A stretch of DNA of 64,000 bases from an uncultured Alphaproteobacteria bacterium (GTDB lineage Bacteria; Pseudomonadota; Alphaproteobacteria; Rhodobacterales; Rhodobacteraceae), in contig CAJXHI010000001.1 of NCBI GenBank assembly GCA_913051655.1, positions 1 to 64,000 on the forward strand, read 5' to 3'. The notes under the pieces were generated by a model, which worked only from the letters and a program-made list of their open reading frames with translations, had not been told where the DNA came from and made no database searches. Shown here in pieces: positions 17,710-27,726 of the stretch (position 1 is the stretch's first letter; every line of letters begins with the position of its first letter). Position numbers and translations under genes: made by a program.

Positions 17710-19238
17710 CAATTGTTTGCCTTTTCTACAAGACCCAGTTTTTCAGCCATACCAATACGTTGCATTTTCCCTGTAGCGCCTTTCGGAATTTCATCTAAAA
17801 TCACAACTTTGCGCGGCACTTTGAAATCGGCCATATGGTTTGCCGCAAAATCACGGATATCGCGTTCGGATGCCTCTTGCCCTTCGCGGAGGACAACAGC
17901 TGCGGCGACCTCTTCGCCAAGTTTGGGATGTGGCAAAGCGAACGTGACCACCTGTGAAATGGCAGGAAAATCCATCAACACGCCATCAACCTCGAGAGGA
18001 GATACTTTTTCACCGCCCCGATTGATGATTTCTTTTAGCCGGCCTGTAAGTTCAAGAAATCCTTCCTTGTCAAAGGATCCCTGATCACCCGTACGAAACC
18101 ACCGTTTTCCATCAGCTTGAAAGAAATTCTTGGCATTAGCATCGGGATTGCTTTCGTATCCTGGCGTCACATTCGGACCAGAAATGACAACCTCACCGAT
18201 CCCTTCGATAAGATAATTGTCGCTTTCGTGTGCAACGCGCACTTCCGGCCCTGCAGGAACTCCGACAGAGCCCGGCTTTTGACGATCAAGCGGATTGCAA
18301 CACATTTGGTGCGTTGCTTCTGTCATCCCATAGGCTTCGACAACAGGAGCGTTAAAGGTTTCGCGCAGCGCCTCCATCACTTGCGCTGGCAAACTTGCCG
18401 AGGATGAGCGTAAAAATCGCAAGGGATTCGCCTTAATTGTTTCTTTATTGCGGCCCGCACGCGACAGAATTGCCTGATGCATGGTGGGCACAGCTGTATA
18501 CCAAGTTGGTTTTGCGGCACTAATGCTAGCGAAAAAGTTCATAGCGTTAAAACCGTTCGTACACCAGATCGATGCACCCACCGAAAACGAAGAAGCTACC
18601 GCAGCAATCAACCCGTGAATATGAAATAGCGGCATCACGTTCATGCAACGATCTACTGAAGTTAGATTCAGCGACACCGCGATATTCTGCGCGGAAGCGG
18701 TTGCGTTAGAATGCAACAGGGGGACAATTTTTGGCCGTGAAGTAGTGCCAGATGTATGAAGGATAAGGGCAACATCGTTATGATCTGGCATTTTATCCTT
18801 GGCTGCGACGCTTTCACCCTCACCCGTGAGCGAAAATTTTCCGGCCACATCGCTGTCTTGCTGAAGACGTAAAATTATAAGTCCCTGTCGTCGTGCGGCG
18901 GCCTCTGCGGGACCGGCGTATCCTGCCTCCAGTACAACCGCCTTGGCAGTCAAATCTGCAAGATAAAAGACAAACTCGTCTTCTGTATAATTCGGGTTCA
19001 AGGGGGCTGTGATTGCAGCCTGTGCAATGGTGATAAACGCGCTGGCCATGGCGGCCCCATTAGGCAAAACAATCGCAACCCGATCTCTCACACCAATGCC
19101 ATTTGCACGAAGACTGTTGCGCACCTCAACAGAAAGCTGCCTCAAAGCGCCATAGGTGAGCCAGATTTTTTCCGAAGCGCCAATTGCATTCGCGTCATCC
19201 GCATGCGCGGCGAGCATAGAAGTTAGGGTTGATGACAT
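17709..19238 (-). CDS. AMP-dependent acyl-CoA ligase, oxalyl-CoA synthetase (AAE3/Pcs60)-like
   Basis: A 509-residue adenylate-forming enzyme. The P-loop-like TSGTTSRPKIVPL is near residue 165, then EAYGMTEATHQM (A5), WFRTGDQGSFDKEGFLELTG (A7), GRLKEIINRGGEKVSPLEVD (A8), and the catalytic lysine in PKGATGKMQR. The INRGGEKVSP wording and the PNP..ANAKNFF region resemble plant/yeast oxalate-CoA ligases more than fatty-acid ligases. It would form an acyl-CoA from a small acid. It lies 280 bases from the divergent FAD/Fe-S dehydrogenase and is co-translated with the reductase. Confidence 0.78.
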   Translation of the reverse strand: MSSTLTSMLAAHADDANAIGASEKIWLTYGALRQLSVEVRNSLRANGIGVRDRVAIVLPNGAAMASAFITIAQAAITAPLNPNYTEDEFVFYLADLTAKAVVLEAGYAGPAEAAARRQGLIILRLQQDSDVAGKFSLTGEGESVAAKDKMPDHNDVALILHTSGTTSRPKIVPLLHSNATASAQNIAVSLNLTSVDRCMNVMPLFHIHGLIAAVASSFSVGASIWCTNGFNAMNFFASISAAKPTWYTAVPTMHQAILSRAGRNKETIKANPLRFLRSSSASLPAQVMEALRETFNAPVVEAYGMTEATHQMCCNPLDRQKPGSVGVPAGPEVRVAHESDNYLIEGIGEVVISGPNVTPGYESNPDANAKNFFQADGKRWFRTGDQGSFDKEGFLELTGRLKEIINRGGEKVSPLEVDGVLMDFPAISQVVTFALPHPKLGEEVAAAVVLREGQEASERDIRDFAANHMADFKVPRKVVILDEIPKGATGKMQRIGMAEKLGLVEKANN

Positions 19239-19517
19239 GACGAGTTTACCTTTATTCCATTTTCTTCACAGGGATTTAGGTCATTTTGTTGGAAAGTGTT
19301 TACCTTCTTTTATTTGTTTGTGCAGTCGAGAAATGAACAACACATATAAAAAAATTTACTATACCTAGCACAATGCCGTTTCTGCGCACTGAGCATCTGC
19401 AAAGACCTACTGCCAATAGATAAAAAGCCTCAATGAAAGTATGATATTAATATTGCTTTTCGCTCTTTTCCCCATACCTAATAGATGTGCAAAACCTAAT
19501 TAAGGTGCTCATATTAA

Positions 19518-22448
19518 ATGGATTTATATTTTGACAAACTGCGATCCGATCTAGAAGGTGATCTTTTGCACAGCGCCTTTGACAGAGGTCGCTACGCGAC
19601 AGATGCCTCCATTTATCAAATGATGCCTCATGCAGTCATTTTACCCAAATCCGTTTCAGATATCAAAAAAACGATCGCGTTTGCACGTGATCGCAATCTT
19701 AAGATTTTGCCACGTGGCGCAGGAACTTCACAAAACGGGCAGACAGTGAACAACGCCATTGTTCTGGACAATAGTAAATATTTTAACCGGCTCTTATCCC
19801 TTGATGTACAAAACAGGCGGTGTATCGTTGAACCGGGTATGGTACTTGATGAACTTAACCGCATGTTAAAGCCTCATGATCTCTGGTTTCCTGTCGATGT
19901 CTCTACCTCAAGCCGCGCAACGATTGGGGGGATGGCCGGTAATAATTCCGCAGGGGGTCGCTCCATCCGCTACGGGATCATGCGCGATAATGTCCATTCA
20001 ATTAAAGCCGTTTTGTCAGATGGGCGCGAAGCAACCTTTGGCTTAATTCAAAAAGACACAAAAGGCCTGAATGATCATCTGCTTCGCCTTCTGGATTTGG
20101 GTGAAACGCATCGCGATGAAATTGAACAAAGATTTCCCAAAGTCCTCCGCAGAGTTGGGGGATATAATATTGACGCGCTTTTGCCAGAAACTCTGTCTAA
20201 ACGCCCCGGAAGCTCTAGCACAGAGGCTGATATAAACCTTGCTCATCTTATTGTAGGATCTGAGGGCACGCTGGCCTATTCAACCGCAATTGAATTGAAA
20301 TTATGCGCGCTTCCGACAAAAAAAATCATGGCAATTTGCCATTTTTCGAGCTTCTACGAAGCTATGGATGCCGCACATTATTTGGTGCAATTGGACCCTG
20401 TAACGGTTGAGCTTATCGACGATACAATGATCTCACTCGCGCGATCCATTCCCCTGTTTCAAAAAACGATTTCAGATTTTGTCTCAGGTAATCCCGCTGC
20501 ACTTTTGGTTGTTGAGTTTGCCGAAGAAACGAACACGGCTAATCTTGCCAAAATCACAGACCTCAATAAAACTATGGCTAAGCTGAACGCTCAGAATAAA
20601 GACAGCATATATGGCGATGCTGATTGTGTGGTTATTTTGGAACCCGCAGCTGATCAAGACCGGATCTCTGAGATGCGTAAATCCGGCCTGAATATTATGA
20701 TGTCGATGAAATCAGAGACAAAACCAGTATCCTTTGTCGAAGACTGTGCTGTCCCGCTAGAGAGCCTTGCCGAGTACACCCAAGGGCTAACCCGGATTTT
20801 TGAAAAATACGGTACAAGCGGAACGTGGTATGCCCATGCATCTGTTGGTTGTTTACATGTGCGCCCCTTGCTCAACATGAAATCTGGTGAAGACGCAGAG
20901 AAAATGCGAGCAATAGCATTAGAGGCCTTTGAGCTGGTCAAAAAATACGGCGGGTCGCATTCCGGCGAACATGGTGACGGAATTTCAAGATCCGAATTCA
21001 ATCCGATTATGTTTGGTAAAAACCTGACCGGTGCCTTTAAAGAACTGAAAACGATACTCGATCCTGATGGCCTTTTTAATCCCGGTAAAATCATTGATGC
21101 GCCAAAGATGAATGCACGTGATTTATTCCGCTTTGCCCCCGGATACAAAGTGGATGACTTTGAAACAGCGCTTGATTGGTCCCCGTGGCCCGGAAATGCG
21201 GGCGGATTTCAAGGCGCGGTTGAAATGTGCAATAACAACGGGGCCTGCCGCAAATTGAAGGGTGGTGTAATGTGTCCATCTTTTCGTGCAACCCGCAATG
21301 AAAAGGACAGCACAAGAGGGCGCGCCAATACATTACGTTTGGCCATATCAGGTCAATTGGATCCCGAAGCGCTGACCAGTGATGCAATCACAGATACACT
21401 TGCGCTTTGTGTGTCTTGCAAAGCCTGCAAACGGGAATGCCCGACAGGCGTTGATATGGCTGCAATGAAGGTTGAAATGACAGCACTTAGAACTCAGGCC
21501 AAAGGTCTTAGCTTTCATGATAGGCTAATCGCCTATCTTCCCAGCTATGCGCCTCTAGCAGCAAGGTTCGCCAGCATTGCGAATTTGCATGATAAGATCC
21601 CAGGACTTGCTTGGTTCAGTTCGAAAATAACAGGGTTCACCACAAAAAGGCCCCTGCCACGTTGGCGGCGGGATTGGTTTCGTGATAGTGATTTAATGCC
21701 AAATCCGATAGGACAAAACCCAGTGATTTTGTTCATAGACACCTTCAGTAGATATTTCGAACCTGAAAATCTACGAAGTGCAGTGCGCGTTTTGGAAAGT
21801 GCAGGATACTCGGTCTTTGGACCCGTTCCAAAAGGACCCGCTAATGTACCAATCTGTTGCGGCAAAACGCATCTTTCAACAGGTAACATTGAGGCGGCAA
21901 GGCAAAGCGGTAAACGTCTTGTCGGTACCTACGCACCCTATGCGCTGGCCGGTATTCCGATTGTTGGTCTTGAACCTTCCTGTCTTTTTGCTCTGAAAGA
22001 TGAACTTCCTTCGCTTTTGAAAACCAAGGAAGCACTTGCCGTCGCAGATCAAGCACTCACTTTTGAACAGCTGTTGATGCGCGATAACGTCGAACTAAGG
22101 TTAAACCCACTTCGAGCCAAAGCGCTCCTGCACGGGCATTGTCATCAAAAAGCTTATGACGCAATGGCTCCCGTAGAAGCGGTATTGAAAATGATAGCTG
22201 GACTTGAGGTGAGCACTATTGACGCAAGTTGTTGTGGCATGGCCGGAGCCTTTGGCTATGGAAAAGACACTTATGATGTTTCGCAAAAAATGGGAGAGGC
22301 TGACCTTTTACCAAAAGTACGCGGTGCTCCGGCAGATACAATTATTATAGCGGATGGCACATCATGCCGAAGCCAGATCAAGGACGGGACACAACGCGAC
22401 GCCTTTCATGTGGCACGCGTGTTAGACCAGCAATTACAAGACCATTAA
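19518..22448 (+). CDS. Large FAD- and Fe-S-containing dehydrogenase (YdiJ / D-2-hydroxyacid dehydrogenase type)
   Basis: A 976-residue fusion. Residues 1-560 are an FAD-linked oxidase of the vanillyl-alcohol-oxidase fold (LPRGAGTSQNGQTVNN, IGGMAGNNSAGGRSIRYG, HLIVGSEGTLAYST, GSHSGEHGDGISRSEF, FNPGKIID). Residues about 570-660 hold iron-sulfur cysteines (CNNNGACRK, GVMCPSF, then CVSCKACKRECPTGVDM). The C-terminal part has two CCG-type motifs (ICCGKTHLSTG and HGHCHQKAYD, DASCCGMAGAFGYG). This is the layout of E. coli YdiJ, a D-2-hydroxyglutarate dehydrogenase, and of bacterial D-lactate dehydrogenases. Electrons probably go to the respiratory chain. It overlaps the convergent exporter gene by four bases. 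Confidence 0.82.
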   Translation: MDLYFDKLRSDLEGDLLHSAFDRGRYATDASIYQMMPHAVILPKSVSDIKKTIAFARDRNLKILPRGAGTSQNGQTVNNAIVLDNSKYFNRLLSLDVQNRRCIVEPGMVLDELNRMLKPHDLWFPVDVSTSSRATIGGMAGNNSAGGRSIRYGIMRDNVHSIKAVLSDGREATFGLIQKDTKGLNDHLLRLLDLGETHRDEIEQRFPKVLRRVGGYNIDALLPETLSKRPGSSSTEADINLAHLIVGSEGTLAYSTAIELKLCALPTKKIMAICHFSSFYEAMDAAHYLVQLDPVTVELIDDTMISLARSIPLFQKTISDFVSGNPAALLVVEFAEETNTANLAKITDLNKTMAKLNAQNKDSIYGDADCVVILEPAADQDRISEMRKSGLNIMMSMKSETKPVSFVEDCAVPLESLAEYTQGLTRIFEKYGTSGTWYAHASVGCLHVRPLLNMKSGEDAEKMRAIALEAFELVKKYGGSHSGEHGDGISRSEFNPIMFGKNLTGAFKELKTILDPDGLFNPGKIIDAPKMNARDLFRFAPGYKVDDFETALDWSPWPGNAGGFQGAVEMCNNNGACRKLKGGVMCPSFRATRNEKDSTRGRANTLRLAISGQLDPEALTSDAITDTLALCVSCKACKRECPTGVDMAAMKVEMTALRTQAKGLSFHDRLIAYLPSYAPLAARFASIANLHDKIPGLAWFSSKITGFTTKRPLPRWRRDWFRDSDLMPNPIGQNPVILFIDTFSRYFEPENLRSAVRVLESAGYSVFGPVPKGPANVPICCGKTHLSTGNIEAARQSGKRLVGTYAPYALAGIPIVGLEPSCLFALKDELPSLLKTKEALAVADQALTFEQLLMRDNVELRLNPLRAKALLHGHCHQKAYDAMAPVEAVLKMIAGLEVSTIDASCCGMAGAFGYGKDTYDVSQKMGEADLLPKVRGAPADTIIIADGTSCRSQIKDGTQRDAFHVARVLDQQLQDH

Positions 22449-23215
22449 AATATTCCGACGGCGACCAGCCGCAAGCCCATAAAGAAAAAAGCAATCAGAA
22501 CGGCTTTTTCAAACCAAGCTTGCGTGACGCGTACGCGCAAGAGCTCTCCCACACGAAAGCCAAGCAACACAATCACCAACCCAAATCCAGACTGAAGCAA
22601 GATTTGAGGGGTTAAAATACCACCAAAATAAAGCCCCAAGGCCAGCGGCAGTGCCCCTATAAGAAATAGAAACCCTGTGGCAGAAATAAAGCGTTCTTTA
22701 TCGATATCCCGCGCGATCAGATACATGGCCACTGGAGGCGACCAGATAGAACTGACACCACCAAGAATGCCAGAGACAATCCCAAAGCCAAGCTGCCAAG
22801 AAACACCGGGACCTATACTGAATTTGAATCCGATCAGTCCATTCAGGGCAACGATGATCATCGCAACACCGATAGAAATGGTTAGCAAAGCCATTGGATA
22901 TGAAGCAATAAACAATGATGTGATAAAGATGCTCACCAGAATAGCCGCACCGAGTACCCAGTAATTTTGAAAGGATTCTGTGCGATACTTGGATCGCGTG
23001 TATTGGGAGAGGTTTGTAAACAAGATCGGCATAACCAAAAGCGATATCGCATAAGTAGGGCTCACCACCAATGTCAAGAGAGCCATGGCCGCGGCTGGCA
23101 ATCCAATCCCAAGAAAGCCTTTGACAATTCCTGAAACAAAAAATGTCCCCATCATAAAAACCAAAATCGTGATATCATCAGAAGGAAAAATATAATTTAA
23201 AACACTGTCTTCCAA
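22445..23215 (-). CDS. TauE/SafE-type (TSUP) anion exporter, probable sulfite exporter
   Basis: A polytopic membrane protein with about eight helices, beginning with GTFFVSGIVKGFLGIGLPAA, the diagnostic TSUP start, and a second repeat SGILGGVSSIWSPPVAMYL. The start is uncertain: a TTG at 23215 with AAAGGCG upstream puts the helix where homologues have it; a TTG nine codons earlier is possible. It is the last gene of a leftward operon with a CoA ligase, an acylating aldehyde dehydrogenase and a TTT importer. In sulfonate catabolism such proteins expel the sulfite released by desulfonation, which fits this context. Confidence 0.75.
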   Translation of the reverse strand: MEDSVLNYIFPSDDITILVFMMGTFFVSGIVKGFLGIGLPAAAMALLTLVVSPTYAISLLVMPILFTNLSQYTRSKYRTESFQNYWVLGAAILVSIFITSLFIASYPMALLTISIGVAMIIVALNGLIGFKFSIGPGVSWQLGFGIVSGILGGVSSIWSPPVAMYLIARDIDKERFISATGFLFLIGALPLALGLYFGGILTPQILLQSGFGLVIVLLGFRVGELLRVRVTQAWFEKAVLIAFFFMGLRLVAVGIF

Positions 23216-23275
23216 GATGTACGCCTTTGCTTGCCTTGCCAATATCCACCCATTCTTGGTCCCGAGGAAACACCC

Positions 23276-24802
23276 CTAGGCTGCATGTATAAGGTCATAA
23301 AGTTTGAGCCGCTGCACCTTTCCTGAGGGTCCTTTTGGAAGGTCATGCATAACGTGAATCTGATCAGGAGATTTGAACTTGCCAAGTTTGGACACGCAAT
23401 GCGCCTTAAGCACATCAACCGCGATATCCGCCTCATCTTTAAATATTATGCAGGCTTCGATGCTCTCTCCATAATTTTCGCAAGGCACCGCAAAGGCCGC
23501 CGCCTCTAAGACATTAGGGTGTTCCAGCAGAGCTTCATCAATCTCACGCGGTGCAATATTTTCCCCACCTTTAATGATCAGCTCTTTGATCCGGCCCGAC
23601 ACATAGATGAATCCGTCCTCATCCATATAACCAAGATCACCCGTGCGAAGCCACCCATCCTGCGTAATCGTCTTTGCGGTTTCTTCAGGCTGTTTGAAAT
23701 AGCCTTGCATGACATTTTTACCTCGCACCAGAATTTCTCCAGTCTGTCCCGTTGGCATAGCAATCCTGTCAGAATCACCAACCATAATCTCGTTACCAAA
23801 GGCGGCACCGGGCGACCCAATTTTTCGCCGGGCGGGGGGAAGGGGGTTGGTCGTGATCTGAGAGCCGGTTTCCGTGAGTCCCATAGTTTCGATAATTGGA
23901 ACATCAAATCGTTCTTCAAACCGGCGATGAATATCAGGTGACAGGGGCGCAGAGGCAGAACGGGCAAACCGCAGATGAGATAAATCTCCAACAGGTGTAT
24001 CGTTGTTAAGGATATAGGCGTATTGCGTGGGTACAGCCGAAAACCAGCTGCATCTATAGCGTACAATCATCTCCCAAAAGGTGGAAACAGAAAAACGATA
24101 GGGCATAACAACAGTGCTTGCAGAGACCAATGTTCCCATCACAGTCACGCAAAGCCCGTTGATGTGGTAAATCGGCAATACGCATAACGCGCGGTCTTTT
24201 TCAGCAATCGCATGACCCAATGAAATATAGCGGCCCGCCGCCAAAAGATTGGCATGACTCAACATAACACCCTTAGGTTTTCCCGTAGTTCCTGAGGTAT
24301 ACATCATCAGACCGATTGTCTGAGAATGGGGACAAGTAGGCGTCAAAGGCTCCCCCATGGAACCATCCCAAACTGGACCTTTATCAAGATCTAAGCGCAT
24401 AGTTTGAAGCTGCAGTCCTTCCTCATCTTGAGCAGATTGGATAAGGTCTTTGCAATCATCGGCGACAAAAATCACATCCGCCTCACAGTGGCGAAGCGTA
24501 TACCCAACCATAGCTGGCCCCGCCACAAGGTTCAGTGGTACAGCAACAAGTCCTGCATAAACCACACCCATGAACATCAAACAGGATCCCACCGAATTGG
24601 GTGCTGCAATCGCGACACTCACCCCTTCCTTTAACCCAAGCCCCAAAAGGTGAGCGGCAATATCAGAAATACGCGACCGCGCCTCGGCAAAGCTTACCTC
24701 TTCTCCTGTCTCAGGCGAAATCATCCAAATGCCATCACCACGCATTTGCGCATTTCTATCGACCTGCTCTTTCAGGGTTTGAGGAATCTGATGATCCATC
24801 AT
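23276..24802 (-). CDS. sauT: AMP-dependent acid-CoA ligase, probable sulfoacetate-CoA ligase (SauT-like)
   Basis: A 508-residue adenylate-forming ligase. Motifs: MMYTSGTTGKPKGVMLSHAN, ETMGLTETGSQIT, WLRTGDLGYMDEDGF, GRIKELIIKGGENIAPREID, and the catalytic Lys in LPKGPSGKVQRL. Start is the ATG at 24802, overlapping the dehydrogenase stop as ATGA, with GGGAAAAGG in front; longer starts lack this. Immediate co-translation with an acylating sulfoacetaldehyde-type dehydrogenase and linkage to a TauE-type exporter match the sau pathway, where sulfoacetate becomes sulfoacetyl-CoA. Family membership is certain; substrate is inferred from neighbours, and another short acid remains possible. Confidence 0.65.
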   Translation of the reverse strand: MMDHQIPQTLKEQVDRNAQMRGDGIWMISPETGEEVSFAEARSRISDIAAHLLGLGLKEGVSVAIAAPNSVGSCLMFMGVVYAGLVAVPLNLVAGPAMVGYTLRHCEADVIFVADDCKDLIQSAQDEEGLQLQTMRLDLDKGPVWDGSMGEPLTPTCPHSQTIGLMMYTSGTTGKPKGVMLSHANLLAAGRYISLGHAIAEKDRALCVLPIYHINGLCVTVMGTLVSASTVVMPYRFSVSTFWEMIVRYRCSWFSAVPTQYAYILNNDTPVGDLSHLRFARSASAPLSPDIHRRFEERFDVPIIETMGLTETGSQITTNPLPPARRKIGSPGAAFGNEIMVGDSDRIAMPTGQTGEILVRGKNVMQGYFKQPEETAKTITQDGWLRTGDLGYMDEDGFIYVSGRIKELIIKGGENIAPREIDEALLEHPNVLEAAAFAVPCENYGESIEACIIFKDEADIAVDVLKAHCVSKLGKFKSPDQIHVMHDLPKGPSGKVQRLKLYDLIHAA

Positions 24803-26208
24803 CGGTGCGCCTTTTCCCAAAATCCGGTAAAGATCTCTTCGAGTTCTGGCTTATTTTCCTTAATCACACGCACGATTCGCACCTTATTGACGAAATGTTC
24901 CCAGTTGAGGTTACCGTCAATGGAATTGCCGCCCCAGCTCCCACATCCCATCGAAAGCGAGAATGGCATTCCGTTGTCAAAAAATCCACCGGTCGCAAAA
25001 CAATGTGCCTGATTTACAATCACTCGGCAGGTACGAGCAGCCATCGCAAGATGATGGGCCTTTGCATCGTCTTTAGAATGAAGACCCATAGAATGACCTG
25101 CACCTTGATATTCCTGGATTTTAACGGCAAGCGATACCGCCTCCTCGAAACTTTTTACTGCATAGAGCGACAAAATGCGGGACATTTTTTCGCCACTTAT
25201 TAAGGCACCTTCGCCCGCCTCTGTGGTCGGCACAATTAGAAAGCGCGTATTTGGCTGAGCGCGTTCAACAAGACCAAGGCGTTCAAGGATCATATCTATG
25301 TCTTGCGCCAAAAGAGCCGTCGATATTTTCCCGTTCACCCAATGCGTATTTATCAAGTGTTCTGATTCAGCCCTATTGAGGACGAGACCACCTTCATTTT
25401 GCAACGCGCGCACGGCGTCCTCATAAACGGAGCTTAAGACAATCACCGAATTTTCTGACGAACAAGAAGTCGCGTTATCGAATGTCTTAGACGCTGCAAT
25501 TTTGGAAGCCGCATCTTTTACATCTGCTGTGTCGTCGATAATGGTGACAACATTCCCCTGCCCCACGCCCAGCGCCGGCGTGCCGGAGGAATACCCAGCG
25601 CGGACGTTGCTCGGCGACCCTGTCACGACCAAAAGGTCAGCCAATTCCATCAAACGGTTGGTTTTATGTTTTGAAGGTGGAATAGGCACCGTTTGAACTA
25701 GATCCGTATCCACGCCAACAGCACGCAGATTTTCATGAATATGGTCAAGAAGGATTTCCAAGGGTCGAGCGCCTTTGGGGGACGGAGCTACTATAATCGC
25801 ATTTCCACATTTCAGCGCATTGATTATGTTATTGACAGGCGTCGCTAGAGGGTTGGTTGATGGGACAATCGCCGCAATCACGCCTTTGGGACGCAGATAT
25901 GTTGATAATCCGCTTTCCAAATCATCGCTAATATGCCCAAAGCTTTTGACATCCTTGAGATCGCGCAGCAACCCCAATGTCTTATTGTGGTTTTTTTTGA
26001 TCTTATCCGCCACATTGCCAAGGCCCGTTTCATGCACGGCAATCTCAGCGAGTGCGGCATTTTGTTCTGGCTTCATTAGAGCCCACCCCACCGCCTGTGT
26101 TGCGATATCGAACATCTCTTGTGTACCTTGAGCCTCGTAGGCCAATTGTGCCCTGCGAGCACGTTCAACTAATGCATTGATGTGATCTAAGTCGTCTGAG
26201 TTGTTCAT
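24799..26208 (-). CDS. sauS: Acylating aldehyde dehydrogenase, probable sulfoacetaldehyde dehydrogenase (SauS-like)
   Basis: A 469-residue CoA-dependent aldehyde dehydrogenase of the AdhE-N/EutE branch. Landmarks: GVIAAIVPSTNP, KCGNAIIVAPSPKG, VTGSPSNVRAGY, and the catalytic Cys in FDNATSCSSENSVIV. The C-terminal GCGSWGGNSIDGNLNW fits sulfoacetaldehyde dehydrogenases and related acylating enzymes. It would reduce sulfoacetyl-CoA to sulfoacetaldehyde, which Xsc then cleaves to acetyl phosphate and sulfite. Xsc is not in this window. It sits between the TTT membrane genes (12-base gap) and the ligase (ATGA overlap). Confidence 0.7.
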   Translation of the reverse strand: MNNSDDLDHINALVERARRAQLAYEAQGTQEMFDIATQAVGWALMKPEQNAALAEIAVHETGLGNVADKIKKNHNKTLGLLRDLKDVKSFGHISDDLESGLSTYLRPKGVIAAIVPSTNPLATPVNNIINALKCGNAIIVAPSPKGARPLEILLDHIHENLRAVGVDTDLVQTVPIPPSKHKTNRLMELADLLVVTGSPSNVRAGYSSGTPALGVGQGNVVTIIDDTADVKDAASKIAASKTFDNATSCSSENSVIVLSSVYEDAVRALQNEGGLVLNRAESEHLINTHWVNGKISTALLAQDIDMILERLGLVERAQPNTRFLIVPTTEAGEGALISGEKMSRILSLYAVKSFEEAVSLAVKIQEYQGAGHSMGLHSKDDAKAHHLAMAARTCRVIVNQAHCFATGGFFDNGMPFSLSMGCGSWGGNSIDGNLNWEHFVNKVRIVRVIKENKPELEEIFTGFWEKAHR

Positions 26209-26220
26209 CCCTGATGATAT

Positions 26221-27717
26221 CTAACCTTGTGATTTAAAAGTTTGTGCATAAAATGCGGAGTATAGACTTTTAAGCAAAGTCAAAACGCCTGCAATGATCA
26301 AGATTGTGCAAATCGGTCGAGAAAAATAGGTGACCAAGTCGTAATGCACCATCTGCATACCCTGCGCAAAGTTCTGTTCACCGATTTTACCTAGAATCAA
26401 TCCCAACACAATTCCCGGAATGGAATATCCTGACCGGCGCAACAAAAATCCAGCAATCCCCGCAACAAACATCACAATCACGTCCAGAACCAAACCACGA
26501 CCAATATAGGCACCAATGCTTGCCAGCATCAAAATCATTGGTGCCAGAAATTGAAACGGTATTTTAAGAAGATAGAGAATAGTTTTTGTTTCTATCAGCC
26601 CAATGAACAGAATCGATAGATTGGCATAAAACATGGCTGCGAATACGACCCAAATCAGATCTGGAGAATTATAAAATACCAAAGGTCCCGGTTCTAGATC
26701 ATGCATCTGGAACACCGCAACCATCATCGCAGTCAGTGCACCTCCGGGAAGACCCAGCGCCAAAAGAGGAATCATTGCCGCGCCCGTTGCAGCATTATTT
26801 GCCGTTTCAGAGGAAATGACACCCTCTAGTTTGCCATTTCCAAAATCTTCTTTATTTTTGGACCAACGCACTGCTTCGCCATATCCCATAAAGGCCGCCA
26901 GTGTGGCCCCGATACCCGGCAAGATACCACAAAAGAACCCAACGAAAATGGACCGGACCACCGCAAACTTATGCGCCCAAAGTTCATAAAATGATGGGAA
27001 GTCTACATTAAAGACAGGCGCACTATAGGTGCCCCCAACCCTTTTCTCTGCCTGTACGAATATTTCGGAAACGGCAAAGAAACCTAAAATAGCAGGAACA
27101 AAGGCAATCCCAGCAGCAAGATCGGTAAACCCGAAGTTATACCGGTTAATGCCCCCCACTGGATCTTGTCCGATCGTGGCGATAATCAAACCCAGAAGAA
27201 CTGACAACCAACCTTTCCAGATCGTGCGCCCTCCCACAGACGAAGCCACAGCCAAACCGAAAAAGACGAGCGCAAAGATTTCTGGTGGTCCGATGTTCAT
27301 TATCGCCCATTGCGCAAGAGGCTCCGTTGCACCCATCATCACCAATGCGGATGCTAACCCACCAATTGCAGAACATAAAACAGCGGCTCCGACTGCTTTT
27401 CCAGCCAAACCTTTACGCGTCATCGGATAGCCATCAAAAGCCGTTGGCGCATTTTCGGGTGCGCCGGGGATATTGAATAAAATCGCCGTAATCGCACCAC
27501 CATAAGTGCCTGTGCAATAAATAACAGCGAACAACATGACACCCTGTGACGCCGTTAGATCAGCTGTAAAGGGCAGCAGGATGGCTGCCAAGGTCAGCAT
27601 GCTTACCCCGGGGATAGCGCCAAAAAGCATCCCACCCAAAACACCGAAGACAAATACGCCGATGGTAAACGGATCCCCAAAGAGTGTTGCTGTGCCTGTC
27701 AGGAAATTCTCTATCAT
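26221..27717 (-). CDS. Tripartite tricarboxylate transporter large membrane subunit (TctA)
   Basis: A 498-residue integral membrane protein of the TctA family with about eleven helices. Family phrases: GVMLFAVIYCTGTYGGAITAI near residue 60, LFNIPGAPENAPTAFDGYP, FCGILPGIGATLAAFMGYG and NAATGAAMIPLLALGLPGG. The ATG at 27717 (MIENFLTG) follows AAGGGTTGGTG; TTG and GTG codons just before it are in frame but less likely. Together with the small subunit and a binding protein it imports an organic acid. In this operon sulfoacetate is the likely substrate; the binding protein gene is interrupted. Confidence 0.88.
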   Translation of the reverse strand: MIENFLTGTATLFGDPFTIGVFVFGVLGGMLFGAIPGVSMLTLAAILLPFTADLTASQGVMLFAVIYCTGTYGGAITAILFNIPGAPENAPTAFDGYPMTRKGLAGKAVGAAVLCSAIGGLASALVMMGATEPLAQWAIMNIGPPEIFALVFFGLAVASSVGGRTIWKGWLSVLLGLIIATIGQDPVGGINRYNFGFTDLAAGIAFVPAILGFFAVSEIFVQAEKRVGGTYSAPVFNVDFPSFYELWAHKFAVVRSIFVGFFCGILPGIGATLAAFMGYGEAVRWSKNKEDFGNGKLEGVISSETANNAATGAAMIPLLALGLPGGALTAMMVAVFQMHDLEPGPLVFYNSPDLIWVVFAAMFYANLSILFIGLIETKTILYLLKIPFQFLAPMILMLASIGAYIGRGLVLDVIVMFVAGIAGFLLRRSGYSIPGIVLGLILGKIGEQNFAQGMQMVHYDLVTYFSRPICTILIIAGVLTLLKSLYSAFYAQTFKSQG

Positions 27718-27726
27718 CACCAACCC

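Noticed and set aside
24601-25203. A 200-codon plus-strand open frame
   Set aside because: Antisense to the ligase and dehydrogenase genes, low-complexity product, no ribosome site.
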